NCBI GenBank assembly: GCA_021464245.1
Contig: JADCRB010000038.1
Span: 1,597,196-1,661,195 of the forward strand
Source of the DNA: Carallia brachiata
Taxonomy: Eukaryota > Streptophyta > Magnoliopsida > Malpighiales > Rhizophoraceae
DNA length: 64,000 nt
Direction: 5' to 3'
Below the pieces are notes generated by a model that saw only the letters and a list, made by a program, of their open reading frames with translations, did no database searches and was not told where the DNA came from. This document shows, piece by piece, positions 20,661-30,620 of the stretch (within the stretch, counting starts at the first letter, position 1; every line of letters begins with the position of its first letter). The position numbers and the translations under genes were made by a program.

Positions 20661-21999
20661 TGTTTGTATTAGCTTATTGCAAACACTGGGTGGGAAAAGT
20701 GGAAAAGGCAAATAGAGATTTTAATGTCACTATTTTACTTCGCAAATCGTATTCAGTATCTGTCTCTCTCTGTCAGTTTTTTTTTTTTGCATACTCACAG
20801 GCCTAACCCAATTATGAATAGGTCATTGCGGCACGAACTTTTTGCTGGAGATGCAACGTTGATGAGGGATATCCTAATGAAATCTTAGAAGCTTGGGCCT
20901 CTCTTACTGTAGGACCTGACAGCTCCTGCAGGTTGATCAGTATGTGACTATGCACTATTTGAAACTAATCAATCTCTTAGCCATATTTCATATTGTCGGC
21001 AATGGTAAAGATGAGCTGTTTGTCAATGAAGTGTAACAAGTTTTGCATTTTATCTTACAGGTTTGGTTACATGCCAGTTCTCTTGAACAATATTTGTGCT
21101 GGACACACTTGAGTGAGAATTATGTTCTGCCTTTCTTTTATTCTTCTTGCGAACATGAGTATTTTCTCACAATTTTCGTAGCATCAATGGTTGTGTTGTG
21201 GTAATTTCTTCTTCATTGCTGTGTTTAAATTCTAGTAAATGCTGTAGAATGCTTTCTTGATGTTATAATCTGAAAAACAAAGGTTAGGCATGTGATATAT
21301 GCTGAATTAGGACATCAGATTTGGAAGCTTTTAAACTTCTTAGTAGTCTTTTAGAAACTGTGGTTCTGAAACAGGTTGGATACTGTTTGTTTATTTAGCT
21401 TGTTACATGTGAATAATATAAGAAATATATGACCGAAACTTGTGAAAAGAGAAGGTCATCTTGGTTCTGGTTCTTTTTATCATCATAGTGTCTTGTAGTG
21501 ATGTTCCCAGCACTAACTATTGTTGAGCTGCTTGTGTGCTTGCTTTTGTTGCATTTTACAATTACTTGCTGGCAAAGCACCTTTTTTTTTTTTTCGTTAG
21601 GTAATCCATATAATCATATTGTCCCCATTCCAATGATTTAGCTTCTGTCTTTATCTCCAGCATTAAGATGGGAGGCAGTTTATAGGCTTTCTGCAGTTGT
21701 CATCGGAATGTGGTTGCATTATTATAGTTGTGCGCTGTAAAAGCTGTCGAGTGCTTATCAACATCATTACAAAGGAAGTAAATTGAAACATGCTGGAAGG
21801 CTTTTGTTATTGAACTAAACTGTGGTGATTTTTAGTATTTCTTTTGCTCAATTTTTTCTAATGCTACTATTCTGCAGGTTCACTGTTTCCATTACATGAT
21901 TATTTTCAAGACCTTGGTTCCTCATGAACAGGTGATTCTAAGAATGTCATTACCACTGTGTACAATTTTTTTTGGTTAGGTTTCAGCAAAAGGTGTGCT
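20661..21999 (+). repeat. Segmental duplication, right copy (core 20,900-21,960)
   Basis: Matches 17,700-18,845 in order. The downstream MON2 exons expected by analogy are not recognisable after it. Confidence 0.6.
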
Positions 22000-23632
22000 C
22001 TTCTTCTCAATTAGGTTCTGTCTGTTTCTTTCTCATGAAAATACAGTTCCGGGTTTTCCTTTTCTTTTCTTTCTTCTCGTTCTTTTTCCTTTTTTTTTTG
22101 TGTGGTGGGTCTGTGATAAATTTGCTGGCAGGGGTTCTTGTTATGATATTGCAAAAGAAGGGAATGCTTAGACTGTTTGTTTGACACCTCTTAGTATGTG
22201 CTCCGTTTGGCACCACTATAATGCGCAGCCCGGGAATGCCTGTTAGCATTCCACAAGTTCGAACTCGGCACAACTTGGGAAAACATTTCTAGTTGAGCAG
22301 TAGAAACATTTAGTGAAATATGCAAATGACATGTAGTTAACTTAATAGTATATAATAGTATATTCGTTTTTTTTTTAATTTAACATATCGTTTATAATTT
22401 AACGGTTCAGATTATTAAATAAACAAAAGTATTTTTATTTTCAGTTGCATGAGGTTTGTGAATTGTGTCTTTAAGTGGCTCCTTGTTTTGATGAATTAAT
22501 AATTCAGCCCCTTCATGGCATGTGTAATTTGGGGAGGACAAGTTTACCCTAGGACAGGTGTCATGGCATTATCCATTGTCAATTTATTATTGGGATTTTA
22601 TCTCTCAACAATAATAATTATATAATATTTTTATAGATAAGCTTTTTCGGTTTTTGTTTAACCCTAACGTTCCATAACCCAAAACTCAACTCAGCCATTA
22701 GATTTGCACTCATCAATATTTTGCCTTCTATCAGCTTAGCAACATTGCTCATCACTGCGGGTGAAGAACTGTAATTGCTGATTGTTGCTGCATATTACGA
22801 GGAAAGATTGATTCTTTTATCCGGAATGAGAATTTATTTATTTTCTACTGAACCTAAGGAGGACGGAGTTCGCGTGTGTTTGTGTGTGTGACAGATTCTG
22901 GTTCTTCCAATCTTCTGAGTTCTGTCCAAATAAGCAAGCTTGGGGATTGACAAGCTTAGATTTTAAGTGTGTACTGTAGTTTGCTGGAGGAAAGCCCTAG
23001 TTAACTAGTTGGGGTAGAAAAAGGAAAGCAAATGTAGAAATTCATTATTTTTTTTTTCATTTTTGGTTTTTATTTTCTTGTCTAATACAGATTTTGATTT
23101 TTCAAAATGTTTGAAATAACAAAATTATAGAGAGGAATAATTACTAAGATAACAACCAAAAAAAAAAAAAGAAAATATATTATAGCGCATAATTATAAAT
23201 TTATAGCACAATTTTGGAAGAATTTGGTTACATAAAGGAACAGATTGTTAAAATAAATAATAATAAAGAGTTTGGTTGTAGCTAAAATAAATTGTCCAAA
23301 ACATGTTATCAATTTACCTAATTTTTTGTAATTGAAAATATCTTCTTATGCAACGCTTTCCTTTTTTTTGTTAATGTTTTGCACGAATATATGATATTTA
23401 ACTTAATTTTGAATTGAATAAAAATAATTTTCCTATGTTTTATTTATTAGTCAATACTAATTTTCGTAAAAGAAAGATAAAACTAATGACGTAGTTAAAT
23501 TTTCTTAAATTAGGGTTTTTTTTTTTTTATGGAGTCTGTTTCCTTCTGCTTCGTGTTTGGTCTTACACATCTCTTCTTTTACTATTTTATGTCAGTTTTT
23601 CTCTCAATATTGTGTGCAATTCTCGCTTCCTC
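22000..23632. other. Duplicated T-rich segment, then AT-rich intergenic DNA
   Basis: 22,000-22,160 (TTGTTTCTTTCTC..CAGTTC..GTTTTCC, CTGGCAGG) is repeated at about 33,060-33,240. 22,200-23,500 is AT-rich with no coding. 23,528-23,632 is the left part of the duplicated segment that continues at 27,614 beyond the retrotransposon. Confidence 0.5.
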
Positions 23633-23987
23633 TGTTAGGATCCAAGGCCCAGTAAGATGTCATAGGTCTAATAGTAGTAGGCTTGGTCCAGAATAAATGT
23701 AGTGTTTAGCAGAATAGTAGTTTGTTAGTAGGAGTTCTAGAAGGTTTAGCTAGAATTGGGAATATTTACTGATGATCACGTATATATAATGGGCAGGGAA
23801 GAGTGTTAGGGTTATGGAAATTGTATTTGGATCTCTCCTTGGTAAAATCTATCTTCTTCTTCAGGAAGCTCTGCTTCTTCTTTCTCTCTTCTCTCAATCT
23901 CAATTTTGTTGCTTCTTCTTCTTATATTTTTTGACTTCCACTTCTTCTATTCTCTAATTATCTCTCTTTCTGGTTAGGGCCCTAACA
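23633..23987 (+). repeat. 5' LTR of the non-autonomous element
   Basis: Starts TGTTAGGATCC, ends CCCTAACA, 355 bp. Contains TATATATAATGG and a CT-rich 3' part. Confidence 0.92.
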
Positions 23988-23989
23988 TC

Positions 23990-24001
23990 TGGTATCAGAG
24001 C
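23990..24001 (+). other. Primer-binding site
   Basis: TGGTATCAGAGC starts 2 nt after the LTR, the standard plant initiator-Met-tRNA primer complement. Confidence 0.9.
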
Positions 24002-24341
24002 GGTCCTCTTTGGCCTGCTTCCAGCTCCAAATTATCACTCATTTTATCAATTTCTCCTTCTTCTTCATTCTTTCTCTTTCAATTTCTCACATACTGACTG
24101 GTCTTCTGCAAATCTCCTCTTCCTCTTTCTGATTCTCCCTCCTCAAACTTTAGTTTCAGTTTCTCTTCTTGTTCCTTCTCTGAAACCTTCCTATCTCTGT
24201 CGAAAAAAAAAATCATGGATGACACTCTGAGCTCGGATGATATTGCGCATTTTGTCAGGGATCGTGGAAGAGAGAATAGATGTAGTTAACGGAAGTCCAG
24301 TTGGCAGATTGTGATTAGTGTTCAAGAAATAGGATAGGAAC

Positions 24342-24974
24342 CAAGGATGCACGGACACTCTTATTTTAAGGAAGTGTCCGTGTCGGACACTTTTCGGACA
24401 CGGACACGCCTCGGACACGGCACGGACACGCCTCGGACACGCCAAAAAGTGTCTGCCAAAAAAAATTTGAACGTGTCCGACACGCCAAAAAGTGTCTGCC
24501 AAAAAAAATTTGAAAAAAAAAAAATCGGACACGGCTCGGACACGCTGAGGACACGCGGACACGGCTAATAAAAAGAAAAGAAAAAAAATGAAAAGGGATG
24601 GGTTTATCTTTTCTTTTTTTTTTTTTTTTAAATTCAAATGAAGGAGAGTAGGAATTGGGAAAGATTTAAATTTTTTTTAAAGTTATCATTTTTTATTAAT
24701 ATTTATTATTTAATATGTATAGTGAGATTTTAAATATATTTAAAAAATATATTTTATAAGATTTATTTTAATAAAAATTAAATTTATATATGTTATATTT
24801 TAAGTTATAATTTATATTTTGTTTTAAATAATAATATTTACTTTTTATTATATATTATATATATATATACATACGTGTTATGCCGTGTCCGTGTCCTAAT
24901 TTTTTTAAAATTGACGTGTTGCCGTATCCGTATCCGTCGTGTCCGTGTCGCCGTGTCCGTGTCTGTGCAACTTA
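24342..24974. mobile_element. 633 bp TIR transposon with 9 bp target duplication and GGACACG repeats
   Basis: Flanked by exact copies of GATAGGAAC (24333-24341 and 24975-24983). Ends are imperfect inverted repeats: CAAGGATGCACGGACAC on the left; the inverse of GTGTCTGTGCAACTTA on the right. Both ends are packed with the heptamer-like GGACACG/CGTGTCC in many orientations. A 35 bp piece (CGCCAAAAAGTGTCTGCC plus an A-rich tail) is duplicated in tandem. A 9 bp duplication is typical of Mutator-like elements. There is no coding capacity. It inserted into the leader of the non-autonomous retrotransposon, so it is younger than that element. Confidence 0.8.
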
Positions 24975-24983
24975 GATAGGAAC

Positions 24984-25210
24984 GGATAGAAGTTGTTATT
25001 AACACTGTTAAGAGAATTACTGTTAATTGTTAATTGTTCATTTATTGGCTACTAGTATCCACGTGTATAAATACAGATTGTAGATACACCAACAGATATA
25101 ACGAAAATCATAATTCCAATACTTTCTCTAATCACTTTCTCTTTCTCTCTCTTTCTTTTCTTCTATCTCACTCCCAAATTTCTTTTCCCCGATCTCCAAT
25201 TGTCTTATCA
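24984..25210 (+). other. Retroelement leader-like segment
   Basis: A TATA-like GTGTATAAATACAG (about 25,061-25,075) is followed by a CT-rich stretch. The short ORF MDDTLSSDDIAHF at 24,214 upstream is in an LTR-proximal position. The region looks like a second LTR-derived promoter fragment, but no boundaries are clear. Confidence 0.35.
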
Positions 25211-25384
25211 AAATCAAGATCCCTGACACATTTTGAGGTGTTAGAAGATCAAGTTCGAAAGCATGACCAGCAGCTCCATTCTATAATGGAGAGACTGCAA
25301 CCATTGGAGTCGATTTCAATGCAGTTGAACGAAGATATAATTCAGGCTGGGGAACGCATCCATGCCGACATGAGTAGAAGTTGA
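25211..25384 (+). pseudogene. Gag N-terminal remnant
   Basis: Encodes VLEDQVRKHDQQLHSIMERL and QLNEDI before a TGA. The gag-pol at 11,452 has EQLRKHDQQLSLVMDKL and REDI at the same place, so the two elements share ancestry here. The rest of gag is not recognisable. Confidence 0.65.
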
Positions 25385-25520
25385 ACAATTTCAGAATGAA
25401 TCTCAGTCCTCACTGAAGCAGAATCTAGAAATTCTTCAAGCCAAGAAAGGTTGCTCAACGGGGTTTGGCCAAACGCCTACTTGAAGCAAAATAGTGGAAG
25501 AAGACAAGGTTGGGCAGACT

Positions 25521-25961
25521 ATGGATGTGGTTGAAGTTCCTCCTGCTTTTAATAAATCTTCGAATGCTGAGCATGAATCAGTATTTTCAATTTTTGTACC
25601 ATCTAAACGTGGGGAATGGAATATGGCTAAACGTGTGATTAATCAGAAATTGTTTGCAAAAGAAATTCCCATTGTATTTTTGTATCATGGTTGGGTAGAA
25701 GTTACAGGGGACAATCCAAATGTATTAAAAATAATGCGACCTAGAGTTAAGATGAAACTTCAGTCTGGAATGGAAGAAATTAATAAACTGCTCGAAGTGC
25801 AGGAACTTGTTGGACTTATGGGAGAAGTTTCGGATGGTGCAGTCTTGGAGTCTACCGATTTGGGAGTTCCTGGGTGGGAAAAATTTGAATTCGTTGATGA
25901 AGTTTTTGTCTATGACAAGGTTTCTAAGTTCTGGCCTATAATCTTATTTGATTGTGATTAG
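25521..25961 (+). CDS. Unrecognised ORF A of the non-autonomous retrotransposon (146 aa)
   Basis: The frame is open from 25494, and the first ATG is at 25521. The product begins MDVVEVPPAFNKSSN and has FSIFVPSKRGEW, VFLYHGWVEVTGDNP and LGVPGWEKFEFVDEVFVYD. It is acidic, has no transmembrane segment and contains no cysteine-histidine knuckle, DTG, RT or integrase motif. I do not recognise a family. It follows the gag scrap by about 130 bp and precedes ORF B by 26 bp. Composition and length argue against chance. It could be a highly diverged gag C-terminus or captured host sequence. Confidence 0.45.
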   Translation: MDVVEVPPAFNKSSNAEHESVFSIFVPSKRGEWNMAKRVINQKLFAKEIPIVFLYHGWVEVTGDNPNVLKIMRPRVKMKLQSGMEEINKLLEVQELVGLMGEVSDGAVLESTDLGVPGWEKFEFVDEVFVYDKVSKFWPIILFDCD

Positions 25962-25987
25962 AATTTACAATTATTGTTGACAGAAGT

Positions 25988-27259
25988 ATGTCTTCCTGTA
26001 ATAAACCTCCACCTCCAATCATGATGCAGGATTGGATAGATTCTGAATGGCTTATGAACATTGAAGAATATGATATTATTTTTGATGTATATCTTGTCAT
26101 TGCGTTGTTGTTTGAGGTTATTTTTGCTAAGAGAGGTGTTTTGCTTGAGGTAGAGGTGAAAATTCTTGAGTCTGGTGGGGAGGCTGACTCTCTGTTTCTG
26201 GCAATTGCTCATGCAAACTGTGAGGGTGGGTTACCTTATGTTAGTTTTTCATCCATCCTTGGGGACAAGGATGTTTTGCATTGGGGGAAATATGTCGAAG
26301 ATATTATGGATGTCAGTAGAATTGTTGGACATAATAGAGATACATTAAGAGCCAAACTGAAGTCATTTGGGTGCCTTCTCTCTCTTGAGATAAGAAAGAC
26401 AATTGCAGAAAATTATGTGAAGGTTCTCTCTCACATGAAGCCAAACAGCATACCGGGACATTTTCATGATTATATTTTGTTTGTATCTCTTGGTTTGAGT
26501 TCCAAATGTGGGTTGAGTATGCATTTTGACGTGGGTTTCTCAATTGCAAATAGGTATATTGATAGGAGCAAAATTGGTGCAATGGATACTGAATATGTTA
26601 TGGGCATCCTTGAAACTAAAAATTTGGATGAATCGTTCAAAACAAAGAGGATGGCGGCACTGTCAATATGCTACATGTGGATTTCACATGTATTCTTTGA
26701 AGTGAAAAATTTCAGGTGTATTGGAATCACTAACCTTGTTGAAGATTCAAGACCTCGTATTGAGATGAAGGCAAATTATACCTTAGCTACAGATATTTCT
26801 CGAATGATTGAAGAGTCTACTCAAGTTTCAGGTAAACCAAAGGGGTCTCTGATTGGTATTTTGAACCTCAAGTGGTCAAGTTTGGAGGAGACAACTATGG
26901 TGTATTCAGAGTCTGCAAAAACATTCCAAGCCTATGTAGCAACATTATGTCCTCTTGCATCAAACTCCTTGGAGACTAGCCCAAAACAACACGTCTTTGC
27001 AGCAACTTGGAGGCTATTGAATATGTTTTTTGCGACAATAATTTCAAGGCATCTTATTAAGAGCTTTAACATAACTACCAAGTTGGGTGGTATGGTTGGA
27101 CAAGAAATTATAATAACTTGCTCTAGGATGTTCCACCATCTCTTTCAAATGGCTCCAATGTTGATGTCCCGCTCTTGTTCCTTTACCTCATTCCGTTTCA
27201 GATTGGAATCTCACAAATCCTTGAGGACAAGGATTTTGTTAAGGGGAAGGGATTGGTAG
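25988..27259 (+). CDS. Unrecognised ORF B of the non-autonomous retrotransposon (423 aa)
   Basis: An uninterrupted 423-codon frame from ATG at 25988 to a TAG that falls just inside the 3' LTR. Residues 20-330 look like ordinary globular protein (FAKRGVLLEVEVKILESG, LPYVSFSSILGDKDVLHW, GAMDTEYVMGILETKNLDES). The last 35 or so (SFTSFRFRL..) are translated out of frame through the old pol tail: in another frame the same DNA reads ILEDKDFVKGKGLV. The true product may therefore have ended earlier or shifted. No retroviral catalytic motif is present. Function unknown; candidates are captured host coding sequence or an accessory retroelement protein. Confidence 0.5.
   Translation: MSSCNKPPPPIMMQDWIDSEWLMNIEEYDIIFDVYLVIALLFEVIFAKRGVLLEVEVKILESGGEADSLFLAIAHANCEGGLPYVSFSSILGDKDVLHWGKYVEDIMDVSRIVGHNRDTLRAKLKSFGCLLSLEIRKTIAENYVKVLSHMKPNSIPGHFHDYILFVSLGLSSKCGLSMHFDVGFSIANRYIDRSKIGAMDTEYVMGILETKNLDESFKTKRMAALSICYMWISHVFFEVKNFRCIGITNLVEDSRPRIEMKANYTLATDISRMIEESTQVSGKPKGSLIGILNLKWSSLEETTMVYSESAKTFQAYVATLCPLASNSLETSPKQHVFAATWRLLNMFFATIISRHLIKSFNITTKLGGMVGQEIIITCSRMFHHLFQMAPMLMSRSCSFTSFRFRLESHKSLRTRILLRGRDW
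27241..27253 (+). other. Polypurine tract
   Basis: AAGGGGAAGGGAT immediately precedes the 3' LTR at 27254. Confidence 0.8.
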
Positions 27260-27608
27260 GATCCAAGGCCCAGTAAGATGTCATAGGCCTAATAGTAGTA
27301 GGCTTGGTCCAGAATAAATGTAGTGTTTAGCAGAATAGTAGTTTGTTAGTAGTAGTTCTAGAAGGTTCAGCTAGAATTGGGAATATTCACTGATGATCAC
27401 GTACATGTAATGGGCAGGGAATATTGTTGGGGTTATGGAAATTGTATTTGGGTCTCTCCTCAGTAAAATCTATCTTCTTCCTCAGGAAGCTCTGCTTCTT
27501 CTTTCTCTCTTCTCTCAATCTCAATTCTGTTGCTTCTTCTTCTTCTATTTTCTGACTTCCTCTTCTTCTATTCTCTAATTATCTCTCTTTCTGGTTAGGG
27601 TCCTAACA
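27254..27608 (+). repeat. 3' LTR of the non-autonomous element
   Basis: 355 bp, colinear with the 5' LTR. Scattered differences include TGGTAGG for TGTTAGG at the start, GTACATGTAATGG for GTATATATAATGG, and GGTCCTAACA for GGCCCTAACA at the end. Followed by TCCTC. Confidence 0.92.
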
Positions 27609-27613
27609 TCCTC

Positions 27614-28066
27614 TCTCCAGCCCCCTTGCTGCATTTAGATTTAAAGGAAACTTCTATAGCAGGAATCACCAATCGAGAGTGTGGGACTTTTTTTTTTCCC
27701 CTAATTTCTGGTCTCTTGATCCAACAAGTAGGGGGATGCGAACTTTCTCAATTTGATGTTAGTTCCCACACATTCTTCCAAACAATATTGAGGTTGAATA
27801 GTTTCTATCTCTTGTATTTCATTTTATTAGCACTAATGTGAAAGATTATTTTCTTCCGAGTCCTTACCCAAGGTTCTAGAGCTTCCCTCTACAGGTAAAT
27901 CTCAGATCCAATCATTTTCTTCTTCTACAGAACTCTAGTTTGCATTTTTTTCTTACTGAAATATGATCTCACATGTTATTCTTGGAATACCTAGTTTAAT
28001 CTCACATGTTATTCCACTATTTTTACTGAAATTTGCTCATTTGAACCGTCTCTCCTAACATAGTGC
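27614..28066 (+). repeat. Duplicated non-coding segment, copy 2 (right part)
   Basis: Continues the segment split at 23,632 and matches 16,800-17,180 (GATCCAACAAGTAGGGGGATG, GAGGTTGAATAGTTTC). Confidence 0.6.
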
Positions 28067-28305
28067 AGAGAAGGGAGGCCATACCACAAGCTTTGGCTTC
28101 ATTGTGAGCCCAATTGCACAAACCAAAAGTTTGTCACATTAATTATTAGGCTCTAGGTGAGCTGAATGGTTGGCAACTTGTTCCTTTGCATATGATACTG
28201 CATTATTTTTCTAATTATCTAACACCATTTGCAGGCTCTGGGGCTAACCAGCATCAAGCTAGGGAACCTTGTAGAGAAATTGGGCATTGAAACTCGTTGG
28301 AACAA
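28067..28305 (+). repeat. Exon-intron-exon module of gene X, copy 2
   Basis: First block REAIPQALASL, then a stop; intron ends TTTGCAG; second block ALGLTSIKLGNLVEKLGIET. 239 bp. Broken by the stop in the first block. Confidence 0.6.
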
Positions 28306-29351
28306 AATTAATTCTCTTGACTTGTGCAGTAAGAACCTTCTAGTTATATTGCTTTGTGATTCTTGCCTCTCAATTTTGTGTGTAACTCTCTTTACCTCTC
28401 TCCCACCCCTGCTGCATTTAGCTCCAAAGCAAACTTTTATAGCAAGAATCACCTTTTCAGCAAGTGGGAGATTGGGAGGGGTGGCTTCATTGTCTTAAAA
28501 TGTGAATCTGTTTAATCTGGAATACATTTTTGTATTCATATAGAAAGGTATCCTGTACACTTGTAGGATTTCAGTTGCTTCTTCTTCTTGTTTGTTGTGG
28601 AAAATGAATTTTTTACTGTGGATAGGAATAATTTTTAGTTTTAGGATTATTGCTGTTACTTCATGTTTATTGTGGAAATGAGTTTTTTCCACTTCTTGTT
28701 ACTTGATCCAACAAGTAGAAGGATGAAAAATTTTTAAAGCTGGTGTTAATTCCCACACATACTTCCACGGATTAGTGAGGTTGGATATATATTTTTTTAA
28801 CTCTTTTATTTCATTTCAGCAGAACAAATGTGAAACATTATGTTCTTGTTCTTCATTGCCCAATGGAACTAGAGAATCCCACTGCAGGTAAAATTTGGAT
28901 CAATCATTTCCTTCTTCTACGGACTTACTCTGCACTTGTTCTTGCATATTTTTGGAAGACTTTGATCTCACATGTTATTTAGCTATTTTTACTGAAACGT
29001 GCTCATTTGGACCTTCTCCCCTAATTTACTGCAGATAAGGGAGGCCAATAAGGAAAAGGCTGACGACTGTTTTGACGCTGGAGGAGGCATTCCAGTCTTG
29101 TGAGTTGTGACAGAGGGGTTAATGCCATAATAGATGCTCATGAATTTCAACAGGAAAAGGCTGACAGCTTGTCATTTTTGGAAGTAAGTGAAATTTTTTT
29201 TCTTTTTTTTCTAGTTATAGAGCCTGTCTTTTATGCATGTGGCCAATGACCTGTAATCCGGTCTCATTGTTTGCACCGTGCCAGATTTCTTCCTTTGGAT
29301 TTCATATTTACCTTGTTTTACATCATTGCATGAAGGGTCTTTATTTATTTA
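28306..29351 (+). repeat. Partial further copy of the gene X leader region
   Basis: Repeats the GCAAACTTTTATAGCAAGAATCAC, TTGATCCAACAAGTAGAAGG and GAAACATTATGTTCTTG landmarks. Open exon-like text at 29,030-29,190 (VNAIIDAHEFQQEKADS before GTAAGTG) is not assignable. Confidence 0.5.
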
Positions 29352-29352
29352 G

Positions 29353-30620
29353 GGGAGGGTATACAATCTGCTTTTGCTTCTTTGTCAGACCAATCGCACA
29401 AAGTAGAGGTTTCTCATACGAATCTGTAATATTGGGCTTTACTTAGCTGGCTCAGTATCCACTCATTTGTTTGTTCATAATAATATAGTATTATTTCTTA
29501 CTCCCTAATGTCATTTACAGGTTTGGGTGCTAACCAGCATCAATACAGGTGACCCTGTACAGCAATTGGTCACTAAACACATTGGAACAGGTCTTTTTTC
29601 AGTTTATCTTTCTTCACTCTGATCCATCACTTCATTGTTGTCAGTTTACACGTGCTTTACAGATCGCCTTTCTGGTAGGAGACTTGATATATCCTTAGTG
29701 TCCTGATGGTTGTATCTTTTTTAAACCATTGGTTATCAGCCATGAAGTTCCTGAGCATATTCTTTTTACTGCTATCAAAGCATTCATGAGTATGTAAACA
29801 TAGATGTTTGTTTTGTGAAGCGTGCATTTGCTATAAAGCTTGATGAAAATCTTACAATTGTTAACTCGACTGGCCCCCACGGGTATCGATGAAAGTTGGA
29901 AGCCAATAAAGAATTTATTCAGCCCCAAATAATTTGCTAAGTTTTGTCACTTACAAATCTTCTTCATCAGGTACTTTCTGCAAATTTAAAATTTAAACTT
30001 ACTCTTATCACCTACTGTGTGATTCTTCTTAATAGGTATCTGATGGAACTTTAGACCTGTTCTTGCAACACCGTAAGCAGCAATTACAGCATTTAATCGC
30101 AGGTATCCTTTCCAATTCCTCGCCTGTTTCCTGCTCATTGTTTTTTTTTTTATGACTGTCTTGGTGTTTGCATTACAAACTACAGGTAATGAAGTATTTG
30201 AATCATGTGGGTCCACTAGCTCACCTGGAATTTTTAATTTCTGGACATCACATGCTTCTGGTCCTTCTATCAGCAGAGATGCAATTGGTGTTCTGCAGGT
30301 ATTTAGCTTCAGCATTGTGTTAAGTTCTAAATAGAGAATCTTTTGATATTCTTTCATGAGCTTACCTTTTGCTTATGAAGTCTTCTAGAGGGATAGCAAC
30401 TCGTGTTTAAGTGCTGTGTATGCTGGTGTTGATTTCCATAAAGGCACTCTGATACAAATTGTGTGATAAATGAATGTGAACGGATAATTTTTGTGTTGGA
30501 CTGCTTATTGAATGAGGAAAAACCTGGCAGGAAATATTGTTGCAAGGCTGGCCTCTGAATGCTGGAAGTGTGCGAGTTGATGTAATTGAACTTCAAGAGC
30601 AGAAGTTCTTGTTGGGTTGA
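29353..30620 (+). CDS. Gene X: unrecognised multi-exon protein gene, 3' half
   Basis: A chain of exon-like blocks with proper AG/GT borders. 29353-29408: EGIQSAFASLSDQSHKVE. 29521-29590: VWVLTSINTGDPVQQLV. 30036-30102: VSDGTLDLFLQHRKQQLQHL. 30186-30298: NEVFESCGSTSSPGIF, then DAIGVLQ. 30531-30620: EILLQGWPLNAGSVRVDV.. to TGA. For the last three exons the splice phases fit exactly: 67 nt leaves one base, the next exon supplies two to give Gly and ends in phase 0, and the last exon is 90 nt with its stop. Random sequence would rarely do this. The link to the two earlier exons is less certain. I do not recognise the family; no catalytic motif is evident. A decayed copy lies at 40,138-41,090. Confidence 0.45.

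Larger units (their letters stand above)
23633..27608 (+). mobile_element. Non-autonomous LTR retrotransposon carrying unfamiliar ORFs
   Basis: A 3,976 bp element: two 355 bp LTRs (23633-23987 and 27254-27608), a TCCTC target duplication (23628-23632 and 27609-27613), a primer site and a polypurine tract. The interior is only about 3.27 kb. It keeps a gag-like N-terminal scrap resembling the chromovirus at 11-16 kb, and a pol-tail signature (CTTGAGGACAAGG) before the polypurine tract. No RT, protease or integrase motif is visible. In their place are ORFs of 146 and 423 codons that I cannot assign. The LTRs differ at scattered sites, so it is older than the 11-16 kb element. A separate TIR transposon sits inside it. 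Confidence 0.9.

Noticed and set aside
24191..24637. 148-codon minus-strand ORF and overlapping ORFs
   Set aside because: They arise from the GGACACG repeats of the TIR element.
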